64,000 nt of DNA from positions 434,001 through 498,000 of the forward strand of contig JAWWNJ010000069.1 in assembly GCA_037176885.1 (NCBI GenBank). The letters are read 5' to 3'. Under the pieces are notes generated by a model. That model had not been told where the DNA came from. It ran no database searches and saw nothing but the letters and a program-made list of their open reading frames with translations. Made by a program: the position numbers and the translations under genes. Every line of letters starts with the position of its first letter. Position 1 is the first letter of the stretch. Positions 22,442-33,859 of the stretch are shown one piece after another. This stretch comes from Favolaschia claudopus. Lineage: Eukaryota; Basidiomycota; Agaricomycetes; Agaricales; Mycenaceae.

Positions 22442-22765
22442 GTCTTAAATCTGAATGGGCAAGAAATCGTAGGTCTGGGGAGATAGAAGATGGTGGTAAG
22501 AAAGAGACAAGAGCCCGGGCCTGAGAAAACTTGTCACAGCCGTGACGACTCGTTGCCATTTGATCGTGACAGAAACACTAACCCTAACCCAGGCGACGCG
22601 TAGTTGACGCGTAGCTACTTTCCGTGGCGAAGAGGTATCGCCAAGGGTATCGCAAACCAGGATCTAAAGCGAACAAAAAATTGTTGTAGATATTGAGTAT
22701 CCGGGTGGAATCGCGTCCAGACGTAAATCAAATGAAAATAAAGACGCATTCCCAATTACTTCGAC
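22442..22765. other. Intergenic region
   Basis: No gene. It contains CTAACCCTAACCC (two telomere-like repeats) near 22577 and a GACGCGTAG direct duplication near 22593. Confidence 0.4.
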
Positions 22766-24902
22766 TTATATCGGGACAGAAACATACTGCCCGAGAGATG
22801 ACCCCGCAATATGATGCACCTGTTCTACCCTCCATCCACTCTGTGCCGCCAGGGAGACAAAATGCCCCAATGTTCTTTCTTGGCTATTGCCCAGCACAAA
22901 CATCTATATGGGAAATATTATAACTCAGCGAAGACTCGGAGGGAATGAAAGGACAGATAAAACCCACCTGAAAGTCCAGCCAATACATCATATTACTCGC
23001 AGCACCCATGTTCCGCAAGAGCGGAGCCGGGGGCAGCGGACGCTCAGCTCCTGGAATGCGATTGGTGATCTCCGGATCGTTGCATGTATAAGGCAGAATG
23101 ATGTCAACGACAACCAGCTTGGTGTCGCTTGTAGCTGCATCTCGCAGATGTCTGAGAATCGAAACCGCTTGTGCATCGGACCAGTCGTGCATGATCCAGC
23201 GGAGGAGAAAGACGGCGGCATTGTGGATGGGTTGAGGGGTGAGGAAGTTATGAGCTGTGGAGGAAAAGTCAGGTGGAACGGGCAAGAAGAGCGGGAAGAT
23301 ATACATACCTTCGAGCTTGACGCGACCGGAAGCAATCAAGTCAGGCGCTACCCCAGCCCAATACTTTCGAACATATCAATTCGATTGTAGATACTACAAA
23401 GCAAACACTCACCTGCTGCGCATCTTCAATAACCGACCACCGATCTTGCACGACCAATTCAATGTGCGGCGTTGCCTCCGCAATAACCCGTGCCGCAGAA
23501 CCAACACCCCCTCCAACATCCACGACAACCGCCCCTCTAGAAAGCTCAGACCACTGGAAGCCTACTCAAGAGTAAGACCAAGGTAGAGGGATTGATTAAT
23601 ATCCAGACTCAAGACTTGACTCACCCGCCAAAATCGCCTTCGGCGGCTCCAACTTCGTGCTACACGCCATCGCAAACGAAAACCGTGTCTTAAGCAACTC
23701 ATTCTCCGGACGATCGTACCAATCAAAGAGGAAAGTGTCCGTTCCGAAGGCATAATTCCACGGCGAATCGACAGCCCGTGTGGAGTGCGCCGTCTTGGGG
23801 CTGAGGAATGCCTCGGTGAGGTAGGCGGATCCTTTGAAGGCCTCGTCGGTACTGAATTTCCTCCGGGTGAGTCCCAAAGTAGGAGGTAAACAAGATTCGG
23901 CGGTATAGACTCACTGCATGAGTACGAGCGCAGGAATCCCCGCTTTGTCAGAGGCGACATAGCGCGAGCTGGGACTGCAATAAAAAATGAGCTCCGACAA
24001 GAACGTATCGCGATATCGCGATATGAAGAGAGAGAACAAAGAAGAAGCTGACGAACCTCTGCTTCAACTCCGCCACTGATTTCCCCGAGTCTAGTATCGA
24101 GGAGAGACGGTTTGGCGCAAAGACATCGGGCCGAATCTCTGTGAAGATGTGGTGGTTTGCAAGGAGGCGGGGGATTCTGGCTGTGAGTTGAGTCAGATCG
24201 TCGGACGAAACGAATGAATAATTTAGAGGGATAAATCGAGGAAGGGATGGAGGGGGGGTGTAAAGACAAAAGGGGAGGCATAATCAATCAGCCGTAGGAA
24301 GAAAGTTGAAGCTGAAAGTAAGGAAGGAAGGAAGCATGAGACCCACCCACCTGCTTTGACCGGATCGGTGTCATTCATTTCGGAGATTTCATTTGCGTGG
24401 ATGCCCTGGATGAATCAATGGATGGATGAATGAAAAGGCACCGCGATGAGCTCTGCGATATTCCAGAAAGAAAGAAGAAAGAAAGATAGAACGTCAGACG
24501 TACTTGTGGCCCAGAATCCCTGATGATCTCAACCATATTGCTCTCAATCGCAGCGCGGATGCAGGATGGGAGGTGGAACTACATGCGTATCATACATCCA
24601 TTAATTAATTCGCTCATTCACGATGCGCCTGGGCAACTCACCAAGAGACTACCCTCCATCATCGTCTGCACAGGCGACCTTACCATCGCAACCAGCTGCG
24701 ACGCAGCCGCCACAACAACCGACGTCGCCTCCAGCATCGCCGGGTCTTCAGAAAGCAGCCGCTCGACAGGATTGTGCGGGTCGTATGGGTCTGCGAGGAG
24801 GGGAAATTGGAGGTTTTGAGAGGAGAGTTTGGATTCGAGAGCTTCGACGTTGGTGGAGATGAGTTCGACGAGAAGGCGCAGGGGGGATTTGGAAGATGCC
24901 AT
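22766..24902 (-). CDS. SAM-dependent O-methyltransferase (COMT-type, AdoMet_MTases class II)
   Basis: Minus strand, ATG at 24902 ('MASSKSPLRLLVELISTNVE') to the TAA at 22766-22768, about nine exons. The N-terminal helical dimerisation part includes 'HLPSCIRAAIESNMVEII'. The methyltransferase fold follows: 'VVVDVGGGVGSAARVIAE' (SAM-binding glycine motif), 'LVVQDRWSVIEDA', and 'LLRWIMHDWSDAQAVSIL', whose His is the expected catalytic base (HDWSD motif). The last exon, 'MFVLGNSQERTLGHF', is the usual C-terminal segment of fungal family members. It methylates a hydroxyl on a small aromatic or polyketide-like molecule; the substrate is unknown. It lies at the centre of the mirror-symmetric block with the SDR at 25167 and has no duplicate. 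Confidence 0.85.
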
Positions 24903-25166
24903 GCTGGATGGGTGGGTGAGTGATGAATGGAAGGAAGGAAGAAAAAGGAAGGAGTCCTGCAACGAATCGTGAGGATGCAAGGTTATATATAAATTTATGT
25001 CGTTTGTCGCGACTTGCCTGGTTAGATTTGATGCATAAGCTCTATTTGTAAAACGACGCCGCGGGAGAAAGTAAGCACGAACACAAACGAAGAACGAGCT
25101 AAACTTGGCTTTCCGTATCAAAGACCCTTAATTTGCGGGCGTGAAACCAGTCATATAATACTGCAT

Positions 25167-26207
25167 CTAGGACACGGGAGTAAACTTATACTTGACACTC
25201 GCCCGCCACTCGACGAACGTCGGCCAAAGCCAATACACGATATGCGCGGGACCCATCGCCCACGGCATGAAAACGTGCTTCTCCCGATACTCAATCGCCT
25301 TCACGCACCTCCGCGCCACGTCCTGGCGCTTCAGCCCCGTCTTGTTCGGGTCGGCCTCGCGCACGGCACCGCCGTCGACGGCAGAGGCGCGGAAGTCACC
25401 TTCGATCGTCCCGGGAAGGAATTGGGTGAATGCGATCTTTGGGTGCTCGATGGCGAGCGCTTGGTAGAGGTGCAGGGACGCGGCTTTGCTGGAGGCGTAG
25501 ATGGCGCGTGTGGGGGCGGGAATTGCGGAGGCGAGGGTGTTGACGAGGAGGATGGAGGGGCTTGGGGAGGTGGATTCTAATATTGGGATCTAATGCAATA
25601 CAGTGGTTAGAATCAATCTGTGGCGAGGAGAAAATAGGGTTACGAATGCGACTGCGGCGATGAGGGGCCCCACATAGTTTCCGCGCGTGGCGAGGGCGAC
25701 GACGTCGACGACGCGCTGGATGCCTGCTTTTTCGACGTTTCCTGAGGCGACGCCGGTGATGTCCATGACTGGTCGCAGCGCCGAGACGCCTGCGGCTACA
25801 ATCACCGTGTCGATTCCGCCCCACTCTGTGACTCGTCAATACCCATACTTGATTCTCGCAGCAAAAAACCTACGCGCTTCCACTTGGCTTCGTACTTTCA
25901 CCATATCATCTACCTCGGCAAAGTCCCCGACGACCGTATTTATCTCCGTGTTTGATTTTTTGCACGCATTACATTGAGCCGCGACCGCTGCTAGCTTGTC
26001 GGAACGTCTACCGACGATACAGACACCTCTGACGCCGAGTTGCGCGTATTGCTGGGCCAACGTGGCGCCGACTCCAGAAGAGCCACCGAGAATCAAAACG
26101 CGTTCTTTTTGACGAGGAAGCTTGAAAGATCTACGAGAAGAGCGTCGAAGAAAAGCGAGAATTGGAGCCAAGGCGAGGGCGAGCAGGAAATAGCTGCGAA
26201 TAGGCAT
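25167..26207 (-). CDS. Membrane-anchored short-chain dehydrogenase (3-ketodihydrosphingosine-reductase / 11-beta-HSD-like)
   Basis: Minus strand, ATG at 26207 to the stop at 25167-25169, three exons. N-terminal hydrophobic anchor ('SYFLLALALAPILAFL') followed by basic residues, then 'RVLILGGSSGVGATLAQQYA' (cofactor loop GGSSGVG), 'CIVGRRSDKL', 'DTVIVAAGVSAL', 'ILLVNTLASAIPAP' (active-site Ser) and 'RAIYASSKAASLHLYQAL' (YxxxK). The C-terminus has aromatic residues ('AHIVYWLWPTFVEW') that could form a second membrane contact. This layout matches ER-bound SDRs acting on lipids or steroids. Tsc10-type ketosphinganine reductase is one option, but sequence alone does not separate it from 11-beta-HSD/DHRS7-like enzymes. 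Confidence 0.8.
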
Positions 26208-26950
26208 GAAGTTAGTCTGATAGTTACCACGCCTCCCAAGCGGCGTCCTGCGTTATTATATAAGCATCCATTTTGGGACATAATGGCAACCGCGCCTCGA
26301 CGCGACTTCGATGCCTCCGCACGCGACATGACCCATGTGAGTAGACTGTTTGGCTGACACTAGTATTCACCAACACTCAACCAACAAATTCTCCCTACAG
26401 TCGTCGGATTCGAGCTGAAAAGCGAGAAATTACCGTGTTTGGAACGAAGTCCGGTGAAGAAAGATTTGAGCGCGAAAACCTGAAAATTGTGCAGAGATTG
26501 TCTCAATATTGCAAACCAGCTCTGCCACCGCAATTTCATACACCTCAATGCCTTCAAGTCGCGTCAGTTTGGAGGAAATGAGCGCGTTGTTTGGTTGAGC
26601 ATCGCCATCAATCAGTGATAGATCGAGACGCCGGTTATCATGGCGCGGTTAGTAACAGACTATATCTTGTGAGGTACGAGCAAATCGATATAGCGTCTGT
26701 CTTAGAGAGACTAGCATGAAGTTGGTCATGAAGAAGAGAGGAAGACGTGACAGGTAACGAGTCACACCGGGTTTACTGTTTGCCGAACCGGGTGTTAATT
26801 ACGTTAGAACGATCAAGTTTCCGTGTTTCATCAGACGGCAACAGCGTGACGAGTTTCGCGGCCTGGTCACTACTTGGTCACTACGGTTTCTTTCTTACCA
26901 CCACATCTCAGTCCAATCTTTCTCAATTTCTCGGTATACGGATCTAAGGC
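26208..26950. other. Intergenic region with a possible small plus-strand gene
   Basis: An ATG at 26284, only 76 nt from the divergent SDR start, opens 'MATAPRRDFDASARDMTH' followed by a good donor (GTGAGT) and an acceptor near 26400. The joined frame stops after a few codons, so a small gene is only weakly supported. Confidence 0.25.
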
Positions 26951-28511
26951 ATGGGTATGTGCTGGTTCTCTCTATCGCCTCCGTGAATTCCGACGCCGTT
27001 GTAAAGATTTGGACGTAACAACGCAGACTGCCAACGCTGTCGCCATTCCTCCGAGTCCTCCGTGCCAGGAGTGTGGCTCCAAATCATTTGAAGCACAGGT
27101 CAAGGCTCTCATTGCCGCTGCTGAAGAGAAAATAGCGCTCATAGATTCTCAAATTCGGGATCTCCAGTGCATGCGAGATCGCGAATACGGTCAGATCGCG
27201 TCGCTCAAACTCGTCATCGCCCCCATTCGCAAACTCCCCAACGAATTGCTGATGGAAATCTTCTGCCGTGCAGTTTGGTGTGTGCAGAGTGCTCTCTGGC
27301 TCTCTCAGGTCTGCAAGCATTGGCGGCAGCTCGCTCACGCGACCCCTGCGCTGTGGACGCAGCAGCCGCCGCTTCATTTGCCGAAAGGCAAGACGCATAC
27401 TCCTGAATCCATAGCAACTGTCAAGACGTATCTGGAACGTTCAAGACCCTTCCCAATCTCACTTCGTCTGCACTGTTATTCATGGGACACCGAAATTCCA
27501 CCCGCTCTCGCAGATGTTTTGCTCCTTGGAGCACCTCGATGGGAACACCTCGACGTATGGGACTGTCGCCCTGTACTTCAGGCGCTGGCAAAACTTCCCG
27601 GAGGCACTTTGAACACATTACGAACAGTCGCTTTGCGTGAACACGGCCGAATTGAAGCGCCGGTTGCATCCGTATTCCTCTGCGCTCCATTGCTGCGCGA
27701 GGTCACGCTTTGGAACGCGGATGTACGCAAATTTCCGATGCCTTGGGCGCAGCTCACTCAGCTTGAGATGCAAGAGAATGATTTTGCGCTTTGCCTCAAC
27801 ATTCTTCTCCAGAGTACGAGTCTCATACATGCGACAATTCGTGCGCGAGGAGGGGACAACGAAGCCGCGAACAATGCACCACCCACATCTACATCACCCC
27901 TCATTACCCTACCATTCCTCGAAACCCTCGACCTCTCCCTCCCCAGTGGAGACGAAATTAACTCCTGCTGTGCACGTCTTGCCCTCCCCAAACTCCGAAA
28001 ACTTCGTATCTACTTCACCGATCCAGACTTTGATTTCAAGGAGTGGGCCCCCATTTCGACGTTGTTCACACAATTCCAACTTCGTTCCCCGAGCATCGAA
28101 GACTTCTCGCTCAGCGTCTGTCGGATATACCCACCAGAGCTGTACCCCATCCTCCTCCACGCCCCCCGCTTGACACACTTGCATCTCGAAATGTGCTATG
28201 AAGCCATCGATGATTTTGTCCTCGCGCAGTTGGAGCGCGATGATGCAAATACAAGTCACCTCGTACCGGATTTACAGGAACTTCTCCTCTGGGAGATCGG
28301 TGAGTCGTTTAGCGAAGAGCAGCTGCTATCGACGATTCGCTCGCGCTGGTGGACCACGGATGAGCTTCAAGCCATGGCGGGGCCGCCTCCAGTTGCTCGA
28401 TGGGAGCGTGTGGATATTTCGCGTCGGGAGGGTGCTCCGGACCTTAGCGATCGTTTTGAGCGCAGAGTGGGAAGACTGAAGGCTCAGGGCTTGAATGTGG
28501 AGGTTTCTTAA
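26951..28511 (+). CDS. F-box / LRR-type protein, copy 2 (intact)
   Basis: The first exon is only ATGG (26951-26954), then an intron of about 53 nt (GTATGT...AAAG), then one long exon to the stop at 28509-28511. The product starts 'MDLDVTTQTANAV', has a Cys pair 'CQECGSK', a coiled-coil 'EAQVKALIAAAEEKIALID', the F-box 'APIRKLPNELLMEIF' with 'LSQVCKHWRQLAHATPALW', then irregular leucine-rich repeats ('LLLGAPRWEHLDVWDC', 'LPFLETLDLSLP', 'LPKLRKLRIYF') to 'GLNVEVS'. It is a likely SCF substrate receptor, about 510 residues. It is an inverted paralog of the gene at 20872, and similarity continues through the first intron, so the duplication covered the 5' end. Confidence 0.85.
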
Positions 28512-28906
28512 GGGAGATGTTAAATGCGTAAGCCGCTGTCTCTTCTTTTGTCCGCCCTGCTTAATCGTTTTATAGTTGGTGACGGAAGCATTATTCGTAC
28601 AGGTCCAAAATTTTGGCTTTGCGTATCGTATACATCCTTCTAATCATATAGTTTATTTATTCCACGTGCCCCATCCCTTCTTACTCCTCTCCATCGAGCA
28701 CAAGTCAGAAAGGAATATTTTCCTGCTCACCGATTTTTCTCCTCTTTTTCATCGCGGTTTCTAAAAAGAACGGCTATGCGGACCGCCGGGACGGCGACTC
28801 TGCTTCTCACAATCAGCAAACAATCAGACCCCACCTTACCTCCGCTCTTTCGCCAGCGCGACGGCTTCATCGTCTCTGACGACAGAACATTCACCCTTGT
28901 GCACCC
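28512..28906. other. Intergenic region
   Basis: About 395 bp between the F-box gene and the next SDR. No gene or repeat seen. Confidence 0.4.
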
Positions 28907-30290
28907 ATGTCTCAGGAGTTCTCATTCACCACAACAGCAGAGGAAGTTGCCGCTGCCTTTGCGGGGGAAATCAAAGGCAAGAACGGTGTGCCCAGCGCAT
29001 TTCTCACTGTTTCTCTCTGTTTCTCCTCTGAATCGTCTGCTCTAAGTGTTGATTACGGGAACGTCTCTGAATGGACTCGGATTTGAAGCTGCCCGCGTCA
29101 TCGCACATTACGCCAATTTAGTTATCATCACCGGATACGATGAAGGAAGGTCTGAAATTCTGTTTCCCGCAATTGTTACTTGCTAAGAAGTTCGGCAGGC
29201 TCAAGCTATCCGCAGATGTGATAAAGAAAGCAAACCCCACGGCAAACATCTATCCGCTCAGCATCGACCTTGCATCGCTGGCTAGCGTGCGTCAGGCGGC
29301 AGACGAGGTTAACAAGTTGAAAGAGCCTCTGCACGTAAGGTCCTTTTGCTTCATGAAGCATGAGGCCCAGAATCCGCACAGGTTCTCATCCACAATGCCG
29401 CCATCGCCTTTGTGGACTTCAAGCTGAGTGAAGACGGATTCGAGTCGCACTACGCTACCAACCATGTCGGTCCTTTCCTCCTCACGAAGCTGCTCGTGCC
29501 GAAGCTCCTTGCGTCTGCTTCCCCCGATTATACACCGCGCGTTGTGTTTGTTTCCAGCGCAGCGCATGCGCTTCCAGGCGGCCATGACGTTGACTTCGCC
29601 GCTTTCACCAACCCAGATCCGACCCATTACTCGCGGAGCGGTGGGTATCGGCAGACGAAATCGGCAAATGTTCTCATGGGCTTCGAGCTTTCCAAGCGGT
29701 CGAAAGGCAAGCTTAATGCTTTCAGCTTGCATCCCGGTCGTAAGTGATATCCTCTACTTATGTCCTGTTTGTTGACCAAGACATCCATTTACATAGTGAT
29801 TTACACCAAGGGATTTGACAAAGACTATGCTCTTGTGCATTTCCAGAATGCTGGCTAGTTTCACTTCGGCCAAAGTGAGACATATGTTTGACCACATTAC
29901 CAGGCATACTCGATGAAAACGGCAAACCCGTCACGTCTCACGCTTGGAAGACCATTCCGCAAGGTGCCGCAACGTGAGTGCGCGGTCGAAATGCTGGGAT
30001 AATGATTAATCTGGTAAGCTTAGCACTGTCGCGGCCGCTTTCGATCCAAGTCTCAACGGTAAAATTTTCTATATGGTAGACTTCATCTCCTTTGAACCTT
30101 GTTCACAGACAAAGCGGGGTCTTACCTTGCCGATTGTCAAGCCGCTAACGACCAGATCGCACCACACTGTGCAGACCCTGTGCGTGATCTGTCTCTTGGT
30201 TGTTTTATATGGCATTAATAGATTCAGGGAAACGCTGAGAAATTGTGGAACATCACCGAGAAGCTTATCGGAGAGTCGTTCAGCTTCTGA
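28907..30290 (+). CDS. Short-chain dehydrogenase/reductase, copy C
   Basis: ATG at 28907 ('MSQEFSFTTTAEEVAAAF') to the TGA at 30288-30290. Exons give 'LITGTSLNGLGFEAARVIA', 'LKLSADVIKKANPTANIYPL', 'LIHNAAIAFVDF', 'TNHVGPFLLTKLL', 'VVFVSSAAHALPGG', 'YRQTKSANVLMGFEL' (catalytic Y and K), 'FSLHPG', 'TKGFDKDYALVHFQNAG', 'TVAAAFDPSLN', 'AEKLWNITEKLIGESFSF'. All catalytic residues are present and splice sites look normal. It is in tandem with copy D and mirrors copies A and B. Confidence 0.82.
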
Positions 30291-30652
30291 TTCGCCTTGC
30301 ATGTTGTACAAGTTCTACATGATGTTTCTCCCCGAAATTAACCCTATTTTCAAATGTTTATTTAGGCAAAATGTATCAAGTTCGTTACTAGTACCGGGTG
30401 AGCTTACGCTGCGACAGGATCAATCCACGCTGACTTTGAACAGACTGTGCTAATTTTCTCCGTCATATCTTGGAACTCAAACATAGATTTCCTAACCTTT
30501 CCTAACCCATTCCTAACTCTCCTCGACCGCATCAATGTTCCGCGTCCGGCATCGGCTGCGAAATCCTTCGGCAGCGATCGAAGTGGTCAATCACCACTCT
30601 GAGTACGCTTCGAGGATTACTCAAGTCCGATTGAACTGACGGTTACGAACCT

Positions 30653-30660
30653 TATAAATT
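30653..30660 (+). promoter_or_regulatory. TATA box of SDR copy D
   Basis: TATAAATT 61 nt upstream of the ATG at 30721. Confidence 0.5.
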
Positions 30661-30720
30661 GAGAGCAGGATGAGAAGAATTTAGAACCTCAACTCGTCTC
30701 GTCCGCCTCTCAAGCTTAGA

Positions 30721-32158
30721 ATGTCATCTCTTCCTGTGTTTACCGCCACCACAACCGCCGAGGAGGCTGCCGCCGCCCTCGCCGCCCAAATTCGGGGCAA
30801 AAATGGTTCACATTTCTAATCGCGGCTCTATTTATTGCATTCTCTCTGACCAATCGATAGTTCTCGTCACTGGCACCTCCATCAACGGGATTGGCTTCGA
30901 AACCGCGCGAGCGATTGCCCAGCACGCTAACCTCGTCATCATAACAGGTTACAACCAAGAGAGGTGTGTACGATAAACATCGGTCGTGTAAATTCATTTT
31001 GCTGAAGTCTGGATCAGGCTCAAACTCTCGGAGGACGCGATCAAGAAGGAGAATCCCAAGGCCAACATTTACCGCCTGACGATCAATCTTTCGTCACTCG
31101 CAAGTGTGCGCAAAGCCGCCGCCGAAGTCAATGCTCTTCATGAGCCACTTCACGTCGGTTTTATTTGTTCGTTCCCAACAGTCAAATCACTCATACCCAC
31201 TTCGTTTCCAGGTACTCATCAATAACGCTGCGACCGCATTCAAGGACTTTGCCCTCACAGAGGACGGCATTGAACAACAATACGCAACTAATCATGTCGG
31301 CCCATTCCTTTTCACCAAACTGCTCATTCCCAAGCTTCTCGCTTCCACGTCCGACTCGTGGACGCCCCGGGTCGTCTTCGTTTCGAGCGTCGCTCATGGG
31401 TACGGGACGGGGGTTGATTTGGAAGTTTTCACTGCCCCCGAGAAGGGGAAGCACCCCGAGTCCGGACACGCCGCTTATAGGGAAACAAAGGCAGCTAATG
31501 TGCTGACGGCGGGGGAGCTGGCTAGACGTGCGAAGGGCAAGATCAACTGCTACAGTTTGAATCCGGGTCGTGAGTTGACGATGTTGAAATTCGATCCGAA
31601 TCGCGCTCACAGAAATGCTCAGTGATTTTTACCAATGCTTTCGGGTCTGACGCCGCGGTGGCTATTTTCCAACAAGCCGGTTTGCTTTCCCTATCTCTCT
31701 GTTAATTTGTTTGGTGTTGAACCCAGACTTTCGTATGTAGGTATTTTGGACCAGGAGGGAGCACCAGTTCCGAGCCTTGATTGGAAGACGATTCCGCAGG
31801 GAGCTTCTACGTAGGTGTATTCGACATTTCCTTCTCTGTTTCTGCTCAAATCATATTCCTCTAGTACTGTCGTTGCGGCCTTCGACCCTCGACTCAATGG
31901 TTAGTGCGGAACTTTCTATGGTGCAAGAATTCGAACCCAACTCATTCTTCGTGGTAGACAAGTCTGGTTCATATCTCGACGATTGCGCTATCGCAGATAA
32001 GGACGTGGCAGCTCACGCTAAGGATCCGGTACGCATCATGTTCTTTTAGTTCCGTTGTCGAATACCGATTCATGATGGTTTTGCAACTTGAACAGGCTAT
32101 CGCAGCGAAATTATGGGAATTGACCGAGGAAGTGATCAGCGAGGAATTTATCCTATGA
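30721..32158 (+). CDS. Short-chain dehydrogenase/reductase, copy D
   Basis: ATG at 30721 ('MSSLPVFTATTTAEEAAAAL') to the TGA at 32156-32158. Motifs: 'VLVTGTSINGIGFETARA', 'LINNAATAFKDF', 'TNHVGPFLFTKLL', 'VVFVSSVAHGYGTG', 'YRETKAANVLTAGEL' (catalytic pair), 'YSLNPG' in place of the usual SLHPG, 'FTNAFGSDAAVAIF', 'TVVAAFDPRLN', 'GSYLDDCAI', ending 'EEFIL'. NAD(P)-dependent oxidoreductase, substrate unknown. The family's five or more introns are conserved in position with copies A-C, which indicates gene duplication rather than retroposition. Confidence 0.82.
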
Positions 32159-32352
32159 GAAGTCGTGCTCGTTAATTCGTAGAAATGGTTATGTACCCAC
32201 CAAAGCCCCAACTTGATGCTGAAATGATTTGTTAAATTTCAAAATGTTAAGATCAAGCGGAGTTTGAGCGGAGTCTCAAAACCAGGTTACAAAGGCGGTG
32301 TTTTTCGCCACGTGCCTCAAAAATTTTCTCTTCTCCTTTCACTGTTCTCCAA

Positions 32353-33599
32353 ATGCCTGTTCAGAGTAAACTCATCGCTACTCCCGCCGATATACTCCAT
32401 ATTCTGCTCAGCACCCTTCCGGATTTCACTGACCTAGGAGCCCTTATCCTCACGCACCGTTGCTTTTATGAGGTCTTCATGGCCAGCAAACACAGCCTGC
32501 TAAACGCTGTTGGGCGAAATCTGCTGGGACCTTACTTCAACGAGGCCGTCTCTCTGGCGATTGAGCAAAATACGTCTGATGGCACCGCCAAACCTACAAA
32601 CGGTATACATAAATTCACGATTTCCGCTCAGCGCTATTTTGAAGCACTTCTTTGCTCCCCGTCATCGTGCACGAGTCCCTTGACCTCTGGTGTATCAAAT
32701 ACTCTCATACTTTGCTGATGCTTCCAAAGAATCGAACAAAACCCAGCAAATTCAAGTCTCATCCGCAATCATCTCGCAACTGATGGACAACGAGCGTGTC
32801 TTGAGCACCCTTCGCCCCATCGTATACGGCTTGATAAAGACAAAGCGCGTACCATAGTAAGTCGGTTTCATCATGTAAAGGTGTAGTGAAAAGAGCATTT
32901 GGACAGCATTAATCACCCAGAGGGCCTCGCTCTCCTCAAGGGCTTCCCACAGACTGCGAAGTGAGTTGTCCGAAACGAATCGAGCACTCCATTGTTAATT
33001 GAGTGCGTCACAGACCTTCTGCGACAGAATTGCATCGTTTGGAGGTCGCTGGATACAGATTTTGGCGATTCACATGTTTGGACACCAAGTCCAAGTCGGC
33101 GCACGAGTGAGTTTTTTGTAGCGAGAAAGTCTATTCAGATGGACCCAGTTTAATCTAACCTCATGAATGACCAGAGAATTTCTCACTCGACTGTCCGCGA
33201 TGGAGCTTCTTGAGCTGAACACTTATGTCAATAACCTGAAGAAAATTCTGGAGGCGATCTGGAACGGAGCGGAATCCGATGGCGACGGTGAGTTTGTAGC
33301 CACTCCTGCTAATAATAACGTGTCATTCATCTTGCGCAGAGTACGCGATTCAGGGCCTATTATCGAGGGGCCCGAAAAGTATTCTATCCCTCTGGAACAC
33401 GGTTCTGGATGGCAGTTATGATGAGGATGAGCTCAAATCCGATGCTGAGTACTATGAGAACGAGGGCTATTTTTCGTACGTCCTCTACGACGTGATAGAG
33501 AACAAGCAGCTGGACCTTGATATTCTGTGGGACTTCAAGCCCATTCTTGACGAGGAGCACGAAAAGGCCGGGAAGAATTTGGCGGCTGTGGCCAAGTGA
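32353..33599 (+). CDS. 'MPVQSKL' family protein, copy 2
   Basis: ATG at 32353 ('MPVQSKLIATPADILHILLS'), then 'LPDFTDLGALILTHRCFYEV'. An intron of about 126 nt (donor near 32602) is needed before 'VSSAIISQLMDNERVLSTLR' and 'IVYGLIKTKRVP'. Later exons give 'ELHRLEVAGYRFWRF'-like sequence, 'LSAMELLELNTYVNNLKKIL', 'TVLDGSYDEDELKS' and 'WDFKPILDEEHEKAGKNL', ending at the TGA 33597-33599. Function unknown; an F-box-like N-terminus is possible. It converges with copy 3. Confidence 0.68.
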
Positions 33600-33859
33600 A
33601 AGTCGTTGAAAGCAAGTTGAAGTTGAAGTTTTTGTATGATATACACGAAGCGATCTCATCTGTCTCTCTACGTAGTTTGTTCTGTTTGATGAGCTTTTCA
33701 TGTGCGCGTCGCATGAATACAGACATGGAATTCAATTTCTAGGGTGGAAGACAATTCAGTATCATATTATACTGTGAACAACTGCGATTTGGAGCGTTGC
33801 AAACGACAGCTTTGACTGGTCATTTCGCGCGTTTCAATAATACCTCACACACGCAACTA

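Noticed and set aside
22570..22595. CTAACCCTAACCC resembling telomere repeats (also GGGTTAGGGTT near 4758)
   Set aside because: Only about two repeats each and amid genes; far too short to suggest an internal or terminal telomere.
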